DNA from: Sitta carolinensis
Lineage: Eukaryota > Chordata > Aves > Passeriformes > Sittidae
Assembly (NCBI GenBank): GCA_032173965.1
Contig: JAVUNC010000004.1
Location: forward strand, 57,039,501-57,103,500
Reading direction: 5' to 3'
DNA: 64,000 nucleotides
The position numbers and the translations under genes are program-made. Positions 1 through 10,351 of the stretch are shown piece after piece. The notes under the pieces are model-generated. The model was not told the DNA's origin and did not search any database. It saw only the letters and a list, made by a program, of their open reading frames with translations. The stretch's first letter is position 1. Every line of letters begins with the position of its first letter.

Positions 1-199
1 GTTGAAGGTGTCCCTAGGCCCTACCCAAACCAGGGGTAAAGTCGGCCCGCCGGGAAGGGGCCTGAGAGGTCTCAGGCCAGGATAGCCGGGTCTACCCCAG
101 AGAGGTACTCTCCTCAGAGAATGCCTTCCAGGGAGCCAGCGGCTTTCCCTCGGCTAGCCTGGGGGTGCCTTAGCAGGGTAGTAGCCACGGCGGGCTACA

Positions 200-255
200 G
201 TGAATTCAGCTCTGTGAGTTCAGCTCAGTGAATTCAGCTCTGTGAGTTCAGCTCA
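200..255. repeat. Tandem repeat, 28 bp x 2 (four 14-bp half units)
   Basis: Two perfect copies of a 28-base unit (200-227 and 228-255). Each unit is made of two similar 14-base halves, GTGAATTCAGCTCT and GTGAGTTCAGCTCA. The array sits directly beside the possible U5 end of the minus-strand LTR. It could be part of the LTR or of the untranslated leader of the element. Confidence 0.9.
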
Positions 256-649
256 GTGATCCTGCAAGGCAACCCCTTCACAGCCGGCACGGAGAGAGAG
301 AGATGAGGGACTCGTATGGCCATTCCGCAGGGGGTAACTTTATTGCAAAGCACCCAGCGAAGGGGAGCCAGGGACGAGAAATCCCCAAAGTCTGGGGAGA
401 AATACAGAGGTTTTTATAAGGGTACATAGGTGGGCGTGGGGGGTTACAAACCAATGGGTTCCAACAGATCTACATAAAATCCCTCAGAGAATGGTGGGCC
501 TCTTTTTCCTCGCCGTAACCACAAAGTGTTCTCCTTATCTAGGGGGTCTGGACTTTGTGATTGTGTAATGCTCCTTATGTCTTCAGGAGGCCCGCCTCCC
601 CATCCCAGGGGCCTCCCTCCACGGCAGCGTTGCGGCGGGCCTGCCAGAT

Positions 650-740
650 CCCGCACAGGGGGATTGGGATTATATGACTTTAAGGTCCCTTCCATTCTGT
701 GGAAGCCCTTAACATTCCGTGATTCAATAGTTCTATGACT
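650..740 (+). mobile_element. CR1 LINE 3'-end remnant
   Basis: The stretch with CAGGGGGATTGGGA, then ACTTTAAGGTCCCTTCCA, then ATTCCGTGATTC resembles the 3' end shared by avian CR1 copies (GG-TTGGAA...AAGGTCCCTTCCAACCCA...ATTCTGTGATTC). It is diverged and carries a small insertion between the GGTCCCTTCC block and the octamer-like end. It lies in the presumed U3 of the minus-strand LTR, so either the LTR captured a CR1 tail or the two elements were inserted next to each other. Confidence 0.5.
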
Positions 741-1461
741 CCACGCAGATAATACCTGCAAATAATCGGGGTTGGGTGGCAGTCGCTGAAACTGCTGGTG
801 GTTCTGTGTACCTGCAGAAACAAAGACAAAAAAGAAATCGCGTAGGTCTCCGTCCCAGGCATGGCGTTTCTGTTCGGAAATTACAAAAAAAAAGCAGTAG
901 TCAAAAACATAATGTGCAAACCTGTGACCTCCTGACCTGCAAAAAAACTCCGAGATAGGATCTTAACCATCCAAAACAATGATGAAGAACTTCCCATGCA
1001 GGTTTTTGAAGGCTTTGCTAAATGGTTTCAGAGAAATACTTGCAATTAAATCAATCGGGTTTACATCTGTCACAACTTCTGTTTTATCATGAAATTATTG
1101 CTGATTCTGTAACACAAATTAATAACAGTATTATCCCTGAAAATCAGCAGTCCTTCAAAAAGCCTCTTTGTTATTTTTTGGCAGATGCATGGAGCCTCAA
1201 AGTGCTAGAATGGCACATTGAGGCCTGTCTGAAAAACACTGAAAAACATAAATTTGCCTGTAAATGTAGAGAGGTGGTGATGGGTTTTGAGCTGGGTACT
1301 AAGGGGTGTCAGAAGAGGTCAAGTGATAGCTCTGTGATTTCATCATCATTTACTTCATTCGTCCAAGCATCTTTAAGCAGACTCATTAATATCTTTAATT
1401 ACTGGAAAAAACTTAATAGCTGCATAAAAAATATCATTATGTCATGCTTAGAATAAGTAGC

Positions 1462-1482
1462 AAAAAAAAAAAAAAAAAAAAA
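1462..1482. repeat. Poly-A run (21 A)
   Basis: Uninterrupted A homopolymer. It could be the tail of an old retroposed sequence, but no parent element or target duplication was recognised on its left side. Confidence 0.9.
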
Positions 1483-2673
1483 GACGTATTAGGAATGGTT
1501 TTAAGACATCTTTGTATTCCTTCATATTTTTGGCTTGTTTTAGGCCATGTTCACAGCATAACTCAGAATTGCTTCCAAAACAAAACAGCTTTAATATTCT
1601 GCCGTCATGGAGCCTTGGGTGTTTCCCAGGAAATTCACATGCATCTTGTAGTTTGGATTATGATTCCTCCTCCTCCTCTCCCAAATCACAGAGCTGTAGT
1701 TCAGATTCATTGAAGCATGTTGGCCTGTCAGCGGTACAACTGTTGAAGATTGATTTTCTCTGGCTTTGTGCTCTATGGATTTTCTAAATTTCTATAAATT
1801 ATATTTTTGACACTTTCAAATTCCTGTCAATTTTAATTGAAACTGATCAATACATTCAAAGATTATTGGAAGGTGGAGGAGCTAGACAGAAAGATGATAT
1901 AATGGTCATTTGCTTTGAAAATCAGGCTAAAATGCTGCAATTTTATTTTTAGGAATGTTTTGGAGAGGTGATCAATCTATTCATAATAGAGGTGCTGACT
2001 GTGAAGCACTGATTTGCTAGAGGTGACACTGGTTTGCTGCTGCTCTGCTGTTGTACCCTTCGACACTACTTTTGCTTTCAGAATATAAACCAAAATAAAG
2101 CTCACTCCAGCATGGTGCACATTGAAGTTGGCAGAGGAGAAAATGCAGCAGATCATCTCTTCTCAGAATCATCAAAGATTTGGAACTACTCTTGTTTGAG
2201 CAGGAGCTCCCTGTTCTGGATTAGCACACAGCCAGCATTGGTTAGTGGGGTGCATTTACAGGGCACAGAGGGTCGCTCATCCCACCATCCTTGTTGTATC
2301 CAGTTCTACCAGGAAGATGGTCCCTGCTTGTCAGTGGTGGTGACACTGAAGTGGCAGGTTCCTGCAGAAAACACAAAGAAAAATTATCTCTTTCTGACGC
2401 ATTACTGGGAGGGAGCTGTGGTTGGAAGGTATCTCCAAGGAGAGTAGACTCTTCATCAAGCAGGTGAGCACTTAAAAGGTAAAGAAGGATTTGGCTAACG
2501 GGAGGTCACAGTCCTGTTGTCTTCCTTCAAGTGTCACATTTACTAGTTTGAAAACTAGTAGGATATCAGAACATCTTCCTAAGTTAGGATAAGGATGACG
2601 TACATTTTTGCGTGGAAGTGTTGACACCACCCTCAGATTAGATTCTTGAGCAATATTTTCCAAGTGCAGCAGA

Positions 2674-2698
2674 TTTTTTTTTTTTTTTTTTTTTTTTT
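2674..2698. repeat. Poly-T run (25 T)
   Basis: Uninterrupted T homopolymer. It reads as a poly-A tail on the minus strand, but no retroposed body was recognised to its right. Confidence 0.9.
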
Positions 2699-3572
2699 GT
2701 ATTGATGTTGGGGCAGAGTTTGTCTTGTTGCCTAAGCTCAGAATGTGTATGTTGTTACCCTGACCTTGTGAGAAAGATGGCATTTGTAGTCATGCTGAGC
2801 TTTTTTCAGAAGGTGGCAGCAGCTTATTACTTATATAAAACAGGTTGTTGTTAAACATCAATGCCTGCCTAAGGGAAATCTTAGATTCATAGCTACTTAT
2901 ACTTAATTTCACATTTCTTTACTGGTTTGGTTGTTGTGAGTGGCTCAGCTTTTCTTTGGGTTGTGGAGTTGCAAATCAAAACTAATAGTTTATAGTAACA
3001 CTAAAAATATTTTATTCCTGTCTCTCATCAAATGGAAGTTTTGGGATGGCTGACTTTCAAGCAGAAGACCTTAGGAATTCATAAAGTTTTTTGTCAGGTT
3101 TTAGGGTTTCTTTCCTTTTCAAAGGATACATGCATGTACCACAGTTTATTGTCCAAAATAAACTTCATCAGGCATGGGACAGCTAAAGAGATTGTTAGAT
3201 TTCTTTTCCAAAAGTGGATATTAGACTACACGTATACTCTTTACATCCAAACAATACCTGGCAAAATAATACAAGATTTCAGAATTCATGAATATTAATG
3301 TTTCCAACCATCTGTTGATTAGTTTCAATCTCTATTCATATTTAAAATTCATAAAATAGCTGAAACTATGGGAATAAAGTCTGAGTGCTTCTGCTTTTCT
3401 CTTCCTTTAGTTGACTTTTTCCAAAGTAACAGAATAACAGAAATTAAAAAAGCGTGGATAGAAAGGCAATGGAATAGGATGAAAATAAATGGAATATGTA
3501 GGAAGGGAACAGAAAGAAAAGGCAAAGTTATATCTAGGCTTCCTCATCTGAAGTGCTTTCCTATAGAGTCAT

Positions 3573-3623
3573 GATGTTTTTGTTTGTTGTTTTGGTTTGT
3601 TTTTTTGGGGTTTTTTTTTGGTT
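3573..3623. repeat. GTTT-rich low-complexity tract
   Basis: Irregular (GTTT)n and T runs with a GGGG interruption. Simple low-complexity DNA with no coding content. Confidence 0.8.
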
Positions 3624-4749
3624 GGAATATGTGTTCAGAAAAAGAAGCATATCTTTCTTTTCATTTGATGTCTTCCAGACACTCTGCAAACAGTAAACAC
3701 ATAATGCAAATGTTATCTGCAGAAAGTGTGTTGTCGGCATGATGTTATCATTAGACACATTTTCTCTGCTCCAGTTTGCAAGAGTCTGTCGAGTAAACAC
3801 CCATGATAGATACAAATCAGCTCAGATGCTGGAGTGGACTGTTGATTGACAGTTGAGTTTGAGCAATTTGCCCACAACTAAATTGAAGTGATAACCTTTT
3901 CTTTGCAGCTTGACAATTCAGGTTTCTGACCGTGAGACTAAGAGGAGTTCTGCATAAAAAACAGAAGATAGAGTGGCGAATGTTAGAGGGGATGCAAAGG
4001 AATTAACTCAGGTATTTAAAGCAGGTTTTGTGCTTTGTCTTTTTTTAATATTTCACATCCCTCTCAAGCAAAATTGTGTAATGCCATGGTACCAGTGTTA
4101 TGAAAACAGCAGGAGGAATAATTTTTCAAATTCCTGAATGAAAAATGTAAATCTGATTGTGAAAGTGCTTCATATCATATTGATTTCAGGAACATCTCAT
4201 GGTGATGCAAATTAAAAAGGTATGACTGGTTCTAGCTTGAGATGGTTTTAGTTCAAGTATGGTAAACCTTTTTCCTTGTCCTCTTACAGGAGAGAAAAAT
4301 AGCCAAGCCCTGTCTTTGGAATGTGTATGAGTGTGTGTAATTGTGCTTGTCTTTCTACTGCTGTATTTAAATATCAATGTACTAAAAATAAGAGCTCTCC
4401 TGGTTGATAAAGTGGAATATCATTAACAGTCCCCTCCTTTCTATATGCCTGACTGCGTTTGTGCATACCACAAAGCAAGTAATTTACTACAAAACTGGGA
4501 AGGAAATTTCAAAGAATGAAAAGAAGGCAGAAGACTGTGTTTTAGAGACCCTTCCCCACTAGCAGGAGAGGTAAGGATTGGGCTGAGACATCAGGTGATT
4601 GCTTTAACGTTCTGTTCGTACGTGCTGCGATTGCTTCTCTGCCCAGATACTGCATAATTGACTGCACAGCGTTAGCCAGGCACCACGTGGTATCAGCACA
4701 GATACTCTGACAGCAAAAGCACTGAGGCTCTGCTACTGAGATAAATATT

Positions 4750-4815
4750 AAAAAAAAAAAAAAAAAACAAACAAAAAAACCCCAACAAACGAAAAAAAAA
4801 AAAAAAACACAAAAA
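4750..4815. repeat. A-rich low-complexity tract
   Basis: Two long A runs are separated by a CAAACAAA-type stretch with a CCCC interruption. It is the reverse-complement style of the tract at 3573-3623. It could be a decayed poly-A tail but no element body is clear. Confidence 0.8.
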
Positions 4816-7800
4816 CTCCTTCTTATAAAGAACAAGGATGGGTAAGGGTGACAAGAGGGTAGCCATTTCTGTAAAGTGAAGTTAGCAGTGTTTATTAACT
4901 GGTGTAAGCTGAAATTCCCTCTGAGAAGAGGTCACATAACCATCATGCTCCTTGCTGCCTTCTCCTAAGTCATTATCAGGGTGAACTCTTTCACCAAAAT
5001 CAAAATCAGCCAGGGTAAAAAGAGAGGTAGAGTAAAGCTAAGCATATAAATCCTAGCGTTGCTGACAAAATAATACCGCTCTTACCATGTATCTTTGCTG
5101 GATCTTGGAAAAACACATTTCTTTTCAACTGGAATCCACCAAATACTCCTTCAGCATCCTTCTGGTCAGTGCAAAAGCAGTGGCAGCTGCTTCTTGGGGC
5201 ATTACACCTGTAACACTACAGTCTGAGAGATGAAGGACAGTTATTAAAAAAAAAGTATTTCTCTGGGAAAGGGTTAGTTAGGATTAGAGCTGCAGATTTT
5301 TACCCAGAATTTCAGATAGTTCTGTGGAAATAGGTTACCAATGATTTACAAACAGCAAAAACCTAATTTAACAGCCAGAGCCCAGGTTAAGCTAGGAGCA
5401 GAAAAATTAATTGCCTTGTAAACAGTAACATTGAGAGAGGAACAGTTGAGAGAAGATGAATCAATACTATGCATGTTTTTACAGTCACATATTATAACCT
5501 TTGAAGACACTGTCTCTGTATTTGTACTGTAGCAGAACAACTTGTGTTCTGAGGTGTTAGGCAAACAAAGATTTGTATAAGCTGTGTCCACCAGTCATGG
5601 AAAAAAATTTCTACTGCATATTGAAAGTGTGGAAAACTATTTCATGTACTGTCTGAACATACAGAACTGACAGCCCAAATCTTTCATGCTTGGGTTTTTG
5701 GAGATTTTTTTTTTAAATGCATGAAGTTTTGATATGCATAAAACTACAAAGGATTGCTTCCCAGAAGGAAAACATCTAGCTGAAAGAATTACTCATTGCT
5801 ATTTCAGCCATGGCTTCTTCTGCAGCACACCATGGTGATAAAAATCGGTTGGGTAATACGCTCATGATTAGTGAGTCAATGGGAGCTGGTGGCAGCCTTG
5901 ACATTGATCAATAATGTCAAGATTTTGAAAGAGGTTACAAAATAATAGCAAGCTCTGCAGATGCCACTGAATTAGCAAATATATTAGATGTATCTACCAA
6001 CACTCCCTTTTCTGTAAGCGTTCCCTCATGATTTTCGTAGAAAGGACACAAAGAAGCCAAAGAGTCAGTTACTGGGGGCAGTTTTATATGGAATTCTTCA
6101 TTTATGCACTCTATCATTTAGGATGCTCCTATTGTGTGAATAGTTTTGAACTTCTCAGCACTTCTTCCTTTTTGACAGTTTCCAAACTTTTCAGGAATTT
6201 TTTTGCAATAGCAGCAGAGCCTTTGTATCTTGATTTCACAGGAAATCAGAAATAAAATGATGATAATGTTTGCTTTACTGGATACGGTAAAAATCATGAA
6301 CTGACTGGACAGCTTGATCTATATTGCAAGGAGTCAGCTTCCTCCACTCCATTCTTTTTAAGGCTTCCTTTTAACCTCCATTGCAAAAGAGGAAACTCCT
6401 TATAAACTCAAATATACTTCCATTTTCTTCCAGGCTCCTCTGCTTTTCTGCTCATTTCTTGGGATTGTTAAATAATGGTAATGAGGGTAGCAATCACTGC
6501 ATATAATTTTAACCCTTTGCGTTACAACTAATAGATCTCTCAGTGACATTTCTAAAGCAATTTCTAGTATAAAGCTTTGTCTCTTAACACTGAGAATGCA
6601 TTGGCTGGTTTAATAAATCAGCTAGCACTGGGAAAATGTTTCAGTCACCTGAGTTGATGTTTTTCTCTCCTTCTACTGTCTTAATTGCACGCAGCCATGA
6701 TTAGGTGGAAAGATGATGAAATTCATGTAAAGGAATTCTGAACCTTGTTGTTCAAAAATAGTAGAAGACTCTTCTCAGGTTTTCACTTAATTTTAAAAAA
6801 TTGAAGCCATAAGCCATCTCCACATTAGTTTGCCTAGCTATTATTTTGTCAAAGACGTAGGACCCAATATATTTTTCTGTTGCAGGCATAAAAAATGAAT
6901 CCATGATAGTTGGAAGCACAATGTTTTTTCTTAGTCTGAAGGTGTACAAAAAAAGATGTGTAGATCCTCCCTCTGTCTTGCAGAGCAGATCATGTAGCTT
7001 GTCTTCCTAGCCCTGACAAAAGTCTTCTGCTGGCTTTAGTTGTCTTTGGATCAGATTCAAAATCTGCTTCTCTTATTTGCAAATTGGAAATGCTAATAGA
7101 TCTCTATAAATGGAGAGTTGCAATAGAAAAATTAATTAATATTAATAACACACTCAAAGGTCATTGCATTGAATAATTAAGTGATGCAATTAAAAATATT
7201 GTTGTCTGCTTTCTCACTCAGTACAATTCAGTTCCTCTTTTGCTGTTGATCTGACTGTGTTTGCCTTTGATTTCTGTGTTTGGATGTCTGGGGACGGTGT
7301 TTTTAAGCACTCTGACTGTACAATTCTAGCAGTTGCATTGTAGGTCACACACACAAATCTCTCCAGATGGAATCAGTGGTGTGGTGTAGTGGTGTTTCTG
7401 CTTTGCTGCCAGTGGAGAGATGTGTTTTAGGTGTGTCATAACTGCCTGGTAATTGGAGTGCTTACATGAGTTTTATCCCAAGCATTTTACTTCTATACTC
7501 ATTAAAACAGTCTTTCTGGACTTCAAAGCAGGAGGGCTGTTAAATTAACTTAGGCAGATGAGAGAGTGGGATTTTCTTTAAATTGGGCTGCAAATCACAG
7601 ATTTTGTGTTGAAGCTTGAGGCAAAATAACTTGAATGCAAATAATCCTCCAATGTTCTTCCTACTATTCTCCAGTATGTGCCTCCAAGGATGCATATGTT
7701 TCCTCACAGGTGACAAACCTGGCTAGGCAAATAACACACAGGGTGTCAGCATGAAAATCATTTACCAGTCATTTTATCTCAGTCATCTGTAATTTAAGTG

Positions 7801-8362
7801 TTCTCACAGTATATACACTGTAGTGGGAGAATATCTGCATTTTGATACAGATTACCCAGGGTAATTGTGCAATGAAGAGCACTGCTTGCATTAACCAAAA
7901 AAGGTCCTAAATGTGATATAGACTTTGTTTCAGGGAGTGTAAGCTTCAAAATTTTCCCAACACTTCTGATTTCATTATTATTTTAGAACCCATAGCTTGA
8001 ATACATATGTGAGCTATTGTATATTGCAGTTTCCAGAACTGGCTGGTAATATTGAAAAATATTTTTAAATGCACTCAAATACTTTTCATTACTTCAAATG
8101 TGGACTTGAAATATTGGGATAACAACCGTTTTCTCAGAGTTTCTGCACTTCTTATCTGAGTTAATCTGGAAACCATTTATTTCGGACCCTCAGAAACAAC
8201 TCCCCATAAGCTTAATTATGTCAGGATATGAAGGTTCTAGCAGGTTCATGGTTTGACCAAACCAGTTTTTCCCTTCTTGTATTTCTTTTAGAGAGAGAAA
8301 AAGAAAATACTGGGACTTGAGCAATACTGACTTTTCATGTTTGTATAAATATAGATATATAT

Positions 8363-8951
8363 ATCCTGGGCTGCATCAAATGGAGTGTGGCCAGCAAGTC
8401 AGGGGAGATGATTTTCTCCCTTGACTATGTGCTCATGAAACCTCACCTGTAGTAGTGCAACCAGCTCTGGTGCCCCCAGCATAAGAAGGACATGGAACTG
8501 TTGGAGCAAATCCAGAGGAGAGCCACAAAGTTGATGAGGGCACTAGTGCAACTCCACTGTGGAGACAGGCTGAGAAAGTTGGGGCTATTCAGACTGGAGA
8601 AGGGAATGGAGACCCCATAGCAGCCTTCCAGTACCTGCAGGGGGCCTACAAGGAATCTGGAGAGGGACCCTCCATCAGGAGTGATAGGATGAGGAGTAAT
8701 GGGCTCAAACTGAAAGAGGGGATATTTAGGTTGATATTAGAAAGAAATTCCTTACTGTGAGGATGGTGAAGCACTGAAACAGGTTTCCCAGAGAACTTAC
8801 TGATGCACCATCCATGGCAGTTTTCTAGGCCATGTTGGATGGGAATTTGAGTAACCTGGTCTGTGGAAGTTGTCCCTGCCCATGGCAGAGAGTTTGGAAC
8901 CAGATGAACTTCAGGGCCCTTTCCAACCCAATTCTATGATTCTATGATTCC
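8363..8951 (+). mobile_element. CR1 LINE, 5'-truncated, + strand
   Basis: This is a non-LTR retrotransposon fragment typical of birds. It starts within the end of the CR1 ORF2 (CTGGGCTGCATCAAA..., then the block encoding the HKKDMELLEQ-like region at about 8480). It continues through the 3' UTR blocks AGAAATTCCTTACTGTGAGG, CAGGTTTCCCAGAGAA, CCATGTTGGATGGG and CCTGCCCATGGCAG, and ends in repeated ATTCTATG-like octamers at 8932-8951. The CR1 3' end carries octamers rather than poly-A, as seen here. The short stretch that would encode ORF2 has stops and indels, so the copy is dead. The 5' truncation at an AT-rich TATATA stretch is normal for CR1. Confidence 0.93.
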
Positions 8952-8968
8952 ATGCTTCTATTTCATGA

Positions 8969-9211
8969 AGACACTGCATTCCTACTTGAACCAGACAGTG
9001 CTTTAGTTGGTGTAAAGGGCTGTGACAGAACACAATTTGAATGCATTACACAGTATATTTTTCACCTAGGTGGTTTTCCTATTGGTAACATTGTACAGAA
9101 GTTATTTATACCTGAAACTGGGAAACTGATTAGAAGTGGTGCAACTCACTGTTACAGTGTACTCGATTTGAATCATGAAGACATTTTAAAAGGCTTTCCC
9201 TGCATAGTCAG
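8969..9211 (+). CDS. Candidate coding exon, unrecognised protein
   Basis: An open frame runs directly downstream of the CR1 and ends at AG|GTAATT, a usable splice donor (GT at 9212). A possible acceptor CAG ends at about 8995 inside the frame, and another follows TTTTTCACCTAG near 9070. The predicted peptide has a protein-like mix of residues, for example GFPIGNIVQKLFIPETGKL and a later SVLDLNHEDILKGFPC, without low-complexity runs. I recognise no family. The start given is approximate, and the CR1 insertion may have removed its original left side. It could equally be a chance frame or an old pseudogene piece, and no neighbouring + strand exon with matching phase was found. Confidence 0.2.
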
Positions 9212-10330
9212 GTAATTGTGTAGTGCATAGGTGCTGGGCACTTCTGGAGTTGAAAGCCTGCCCATATATTTATATCTCCAGCAGCTACAGAAAAGCCAAA
9301 GGGCTAATCCTGAGCCCACGTCACTGTGTAATGTTAGCTTTCTGAGTGAGATGTCTTTTGCTGGTAACTCATATTCCTGACTGGAACTCATATCATATTC
9401 AGCAGTTACTGGGGCTTTGCTATAGGATATTATGGAGCTACTTGACTGTAGAACATCCTCATTATTATTGTTTTATTGTAAAGCATGCACATACTGCAAT
9501 AGCTCATTTTGATAAAATTACTGAATTTATTTGTTTTTCTAATCTAAGTAAGTGTTGTAGAGTAGATCTTGCTGGATGTTTTCCATCTGGGCTAGACTTC
9601 AACCTCTTGCTCTCTGCCAATATACAGTCTACAAGTGTTCAGATTCCTAATACTTAGATAAATACTGGAATGCATACCTTTTCCATTCTCCTTTCTCCCT
9701 ATAAAATATGAAAGCCTTCTTCAAGGGCTAAGAAATTTGGCTATGTGTGGGACAAGTATTCAAATGTATTACTTAGTTAGATCAACCTCACAAATCACAC
9801 TGTTGGGTCCATCCAGACTGGAATCTGAGGAATTTTCTCAGGTTCTGTATAAACTTCCTGCCAGATGGTATGGAAAGTTTGGATAGTGTGTGGGATTGAC
9901 AGTTTATTTGAGAGGTAGATTAAAGTGATAATGGTATGTGCTATAGGGTTTTCTGGCATTTTTGAACAGCTCTCAGGAAAGTTTATATGCTTCATTTAAT
10001 GTTGTTTAAAAATATCTCTAATTCCTTAGCTTTTCCATTTTTATTATTAACTTTTTCAATCCAGAGAAGGCCACAATATGTTTACCCTCTTTTTTTTTTT
10101 TGCCAAGAAAAGGGGCAGAAGCATAATGTAATTTGATGCTTTCATGAATTAGCAATTTAACCACAGTGTCATAATATTTTATTTATGTAATTGTTACTCA
10201 ACTCCTATTTTCAAGGAAAAAAATAGGTGAAATATATTTAGGTAATTTCCATACTTAACAGAAAAAATTGTAAGCTTCTGCAGCAAAACTCTTAGTGGAA
10301 ATAAAATTTTTGCAAGTAAGTGTCTTCCTC

Positions 10331-10351
10331 AAAAATAATAATAATAATAAT
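10331..10351. repeat. (AAT)n microsatellite
   Basis: Short trinucleotide repeat of AAT/ATA units, about six copies, next to a poly-A stretch. Confidence 0.85.

Larger units (their letters stand above)
1..740 (-). mobile_element. Retroviral-type LTR (ERV), minus strand, outer ends uncertain
   Basis: Read on the minus strand, this stretch has the layout of a retroviral LTR. A TATA box (CTTATAAAAA, complement of 411-420) lies about 75 bases upstream of an AATAAA polyadenylation signal (complement of 339-344). An inverted CCAAT-like motif and a GATA-like motif occur further upstream in the presumed U3. The U5 side runs leftwards and could end at a TG (minus-strand CA) at 257, but no standard primer-binding site starting TGG was found beside it, so the left edge is unsure. 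The U3 side is interrupted or bordered by a CR1 3' tail near 650-740. No gag, pol or env reading frame was recognised beside it, so it may be a solo LTR or an edge of an element cut by the window. That it is an LTR is inferred from signal spacing, not from a family match. Confidence 0.55.
741..8362. other. Intergenic, AT-rich; no gene recognised
   Basis: No convincing exon was found. Open frames here (for example 1022-1456 and 2034-2447 on the + strand) lack recognisable domains and have the composition of chance frames. The stretch holds homopolymer runs (1462-1482, 2674-2698), GTTT-rich and A-rich low-complexity sequence (3573-3623, 4750-4815) and a small inverted repeat at 5897-5921. Confidence 0.6.
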
